From NCBI GenBank assembly GCA_013400155.1, contig VXBM01000875.1, positions 200,533-264,532 of the forward strand: 64,000 nucleotides of DNA. The letters are read 5' to 3'. Position numbers and translations under genes: made by a program. The DNA is from Helopsaltes ochotensis (taxonomy: Eukaryota > Chordata > Aves > Passeriformes > Locustellidae). This document shows positions 60,421-64,000 of the stretch, one piece after another. The number at the start of each line of letters is the position of its first letter. Position 1 is the stretch's first letter. The notes beneath the pieces were generated by a model. It was not told the DNA's origin and ran no database searches. It saw only the letters and a program-made list of their open reading frames with translations.

Positions 60421-63400
60421 TAGTTGTTCAATATGACAAGTCTACCATTTGTTAGCTTGACATATAGTAATTTATAAAGGAGTATTCTAATTTTACTTTT
60501 AGTTTATTCTCATTTTATACAGTATTCATGGTAGCAATTTGAATGGGGATATTCATAGCTATTGTGAGTAGTTGTGATTCAAATAAAACTATTTTGTATG
60601 AAGTATTTCTATTGTTTTATGATTTATTAATTTTAATGTTTAAATAGCTTTTTCAGATGTTAATATAACATAAATGGGATGTTGATGAGAAATCTCTATT
60701 ATGATCATGTTGCTACATACTGATTTAGCTAATCTTTTTACTTTCCCATTTAGACCCCCATTAAGCATATTTGGGCTGTGGGCTGGTTTAAGAAGCTGCC
60801 ACATAATACCATTCCAGATACGGTATTTTATAGATTCTAAATCCAAAACTTGTGATACACTCAATTTAGGCTGATTTACAATCCAGGATGAAGGCGTAAA
60901 AATCTCAAAACATCAAATAGAATGCATTTTTTGTCGCGCGTATTTATTTATGCAATGTTACAGGAAAACTTATCTTTAGGAAAAAGTACCTTAGTTTTAC
61001 TGTAAGGTTTTGGTGGCTTACTCTTTCAAATGTATAGAATCTCAGTTCTTATTCCCTTCTTTGATACTTTTCATGGACATGACTAAAACTCTAGAAAACA
61101 TTGCTATAGGTCACATTGCAGACATTAAAATACAACCAATCTCTGAAAATTTTGAAATTAACTAGCTTAGTTGCAAAAATGCTAAAAAGGTTGCTAGTGA
61201 TATCACACATAATATAAAAATCCTGAAGGAAGGCCATAAATAAGATTTTCATTATCTGTTTGGTAATTTTGGAGTCTAAGTTACTTGAGCATAGAGCAGG
61301 CCTGAATTGCACAGTAAAAAGATGGTAAATTTTGTTTTGGTTAATCTCAGAAACAGTAGATGAGATTTTCAAGGCTTGGACACAAGAGAGGGAAGTAGAA
61401 CAAATTGAGCAGGAGATTCAGTTATTTGCATGCTTTGCTGTAAAACTAAAAAAAAATTTAATATGCTGAGTAAAACTTGTCGTTTATTTTTTTATATATT
61501 ATTTGGGAATTGTTTATATGAATGTAATGTTTTCTTCATGGAAGAACATTGTACTGTGGGTATTTTATACTTGGTTTTGTATGTAGTCAGCAGAAACATT
61601 TGTACTTCATCTACTTTGTTTATATCCAAAATTTTTCCAACATATAATGACATTATTCTAGTAATAATTATTTTTATGACAACAGAGGTATGTTTTATGC
61701 AAGGTATTTAACTACTGCAATCTATGTAATTGGATACAGTCTTCCAGTAGTTCACTACATAATTGAAGTGCATACAGTATAGTTACATTCTAAACCTGTG
61801 GTCATTGGTAAGTATTTTTTTTAACTTTACAAATGGAACCTTACTGCCAAACGTCTAGTTGGTTCTTTGGTTGGTTGGTTTTATTGGTTTTATTTATTTT
61901 AGTTGTTTTGTTGTTTTTTTCTTTTTTGAGGTGATTATGATTCATGAAGAAATCAGGGAAAACATGAAGGCTGGTGTTGAGCCTCTGACGTTGCAATTGC
62001 AGCAAGGAACAACGTGACTACTGCAGATACGAATGCCCTTGCCATAGTCTCATGGGTAAAAGATATTCACTAGGTAGATTTATAATTTTTTACATTTTAA
62101 ATAAACCAAATGAACTCAATTATTTATTTCTTTTCAAAACCATTAAAACTTCTCAGGTTATATTTACCTGGATATTGCAAAGAATGTCACTGAATATATA
62201 TGAACATCTTTAGCAAATCAACAGTCTGAAAATGCCTAGAGCTAATGTAATTTATTATGCATGGAAGAAGATGCTAAATATATTGGCCTTCAGCAGAAAA
62301 TAATAAAATGGTTTGATTAGGTTTAATTTAATTATTGTTGTAAGTTAAAATCCTCTATTCCTGCCTTCTCTGCCCTTCAAAGAATTCTTCATGGAAGAAA
62401 AGCGGTAAAAATCCACTCACCATGTTGCAAAATAGTATTTTAATCAATGCCATTATGAGGCCTTGTCTACGTGTTTTCTTGTCTTGTTTTTTGAACTGTA
62501 GCAGTTGAGCTTCACTTCTTTGCCATCTGTACTCTCAGTATATATCTAATCTGATGCTTCCCATCCTGCTGAAAAACAAAGTAGAAAATTCACCAAGACT
62601 TTACAAGACTGAAAAGTTAAATTAACAAAATGTGATTAAGATTAAGGTAAATGTTGCTATTTCAGGATTTACCAAAGATTATTCTTATTTGTATTTTGTA
62701 CTTGACTCCTCCTTATTCCTCCCTACAGGTAGGTGAACTTTCCGTTATGCATTTTTTGTATCCAAATCTCATAATCATACAGGTTTTTTGTTATTAATTT
62801 CCCTACAAAGCAAATATTTCTAGTCAACACTATTACATTACAATTACTTCTTTTTCTCAATCCCTTAATATCATATACTGCAGTTTTAAGTTAATAGGGA
62901 GTCTATGTGTTCTATCTAAACAGGTTCTTGTTGGACCGATTCTTTTTCATTTTTGGTAGGTTATTCTGGTTTTCACAGCATAGAAGTTAATGGTTAATGT
63001 CTTTTTTCATTTAATCAGACTTCTACCATGTACTATTTTCTCTCATAAAGAAAATCCATGCCAGAATGTAAGTCACTTTTTGACAGGAACCATATTTAAA
63101 AGTACTTTAATTATCTATATTTTTATGTGTGTGCATGTGTTATCACTTCACAGTTACAGAAAATATGTGAGATCTTATAAACTTTGGATTTTTGAGGGGT
63201 TTTACAGTTCAAAGTCTGAAAATTGGAAAGAAGTCTGTTTTCCAAAGAATCTTACATCAAGAGGACTGTGAAATCTGGGTAGCCAGTATTTAGATAGTAC
63301 TAGCTGAATCTTTGTTTCTACATGGCTTCCACTGGAAATTTCTTCCACCCTACCATATACTTCCAGTGTATATCATTCCTATTCATATACAGTTCATTTA

Positions 63401-63647
63401 TATGTAAGGAATTCTAGTGGGCAAGAAACAAGCAGAAAAAGTACAAATCATGAAAGCATTGTTTACATGTAATTTTCACTACCTATCCTTATCTTTTGTG
63501 GTTTTACCACTTTGTTTCTCCCATATACTGCCTTTTAGAAAGTATATATCATGCTATGTTAATTTCTGGATATTTTTAATGCTTATTTCTAGATGCTAAT
63601 TTTCTTTGGATGCTTTTGGACTATGAAAAAAAGTGAGCAAGTTGACA
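60421..63647. other. Unassigned, very AT-rich DNA
   Basis: No gene or transposon is recognised. A T/G-rich tract (TTGGTTGG words) lies near 61858-61922. Confidence 0.6.
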
Positions 63648-64000
63648 AAATGTCCAGTCCACAGCTGGATAAACACATCATGGGATGGGTGAGCAACTGG
63701 CCCAGGCACAAAGGGTTATAGTGAACGGGATGACATCAGACTGACCTGTCACTAGTGGGGTTCTGCAGGGCTCCATCCTCAGCCCTGTGCTCTTCCAAGT
63801 CTTTATAAATGACTTGGACACAGGACTGGAAGGGATGCTGAGCAAGTTCACAGATGATACCAAACTGGGAGGAGCTGTTGACTCCCTTGAAGGCACGGAG
63901 GCCCTGCAGAGAGACCTTGACAAATCAGAGGGCTGGGAAATCACCAACCATATGTAGTTCACAAGGGAATGTGCTGGATTCTGCACCTGGGATGGATGTG
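63648..64000 (+). mobile_element. CR1 LINE fragment, RT region, cut by window end
   Basis: Sense CR1 starting abruptly at about 63648 inside the RT domain and running off the window. It aligns to 24073-24449 of the larger copy. From 63762 on it is identical except for one base, apart from a 15-bp deletion between two GGATGG words near 63991 and one further change after it. It shares the TGA and TAG stops of the other copy. A 7-base deletion (near 63700) breaks the frame upstream. An abrupt 5' start is typical of CR1 5' truncation. No functional protein is possible. Confidence 0.92.

Noticed and set aside
1..64000. tRNA, rRNA, CRISPR arrays, phage or bacterial operons
   Set aside because: No such structure was seen on either strand; the tandem repeats are simple microsatellites without spacer-repeat order.

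Overview
The window looks like bird nuclear DNA, probably from a neognath bird and perhaps a songbird. The evidence is the repeat content. There are many CR1 LINE fragments in both orientations, some with the typical avian CR1 tail ending in ATTCTATGA-like sequence. There is also a solo LTR of a type that is very common in birds. No L1 or Alu-type mammalian repeats were recognised, and most of the window is AT-rich. It contains no bacterial-style gene or operon, and I recognise no protein-coding host gene. Nearly all open frames are short chance frames, repeat-derived frames, or frames read through assembly gaps.

Layout. 1-7.1 kb is unassigned AT-rich DNA with one 33-nt exon-like segment on the + strand (4976-5008). 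7.1-8.6 kb is a degenerate antisense CR1 ORF2 fragment, interrupted by a ~285-bp insertion. 9.9 kb has an antisense CR1 3' end. 11.12-12.33 kb is a CpG island that is broken by a 571-base assembly gap; it is the best promoter or first-exon candidate here. 13.4-14.6 kb holds a minus-strand exon-like segment and a strong hairpin. 16.6 kb is a CR1 tail. 20.8 kb is a long T-run/G-run tract. 22.8-24.8 kb is the largest CR1 fragment, with recognisable endonuclease-end and reverse transcriptase remnants. 28.0 kb is a 73-base A-run. 29.8-31.0 kb is a CR1 tail split by a ~985-bp LTR-like insertion. 32.0 kb has a sequence resembling a recursive splice site. 32.5, 34.6, 45.4-46.4 and 47.5 kb are further CR1 pieces. 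43.65-44.25 kb is a solo LTR with a perfect 5-bp target duplication. 52.9 kb is a (GGGAA)n array holding a second, 8-base gap. 59.8-60.4 kb is a motif-rich block that may be a conserved regulatory element. The window ends inside a second copy of the 24-kb CR1 variant.

Interpretation. The window is best read as intergenic or intronic DNA. The exon-like segment at 5 kb and the recursive-splice-like site at 32 kb are both on the + strand, so part of the window could be a long intron of a + strand gene; this is inference. The strongest unusual observation is the pair of CR1 copies at 24.1 and 63.7 kb. They share inactivating stop codons and are almost identical over about 233 bp, yet clearly diverged just upstream. 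I did not find convincing evidence for a new biological system.
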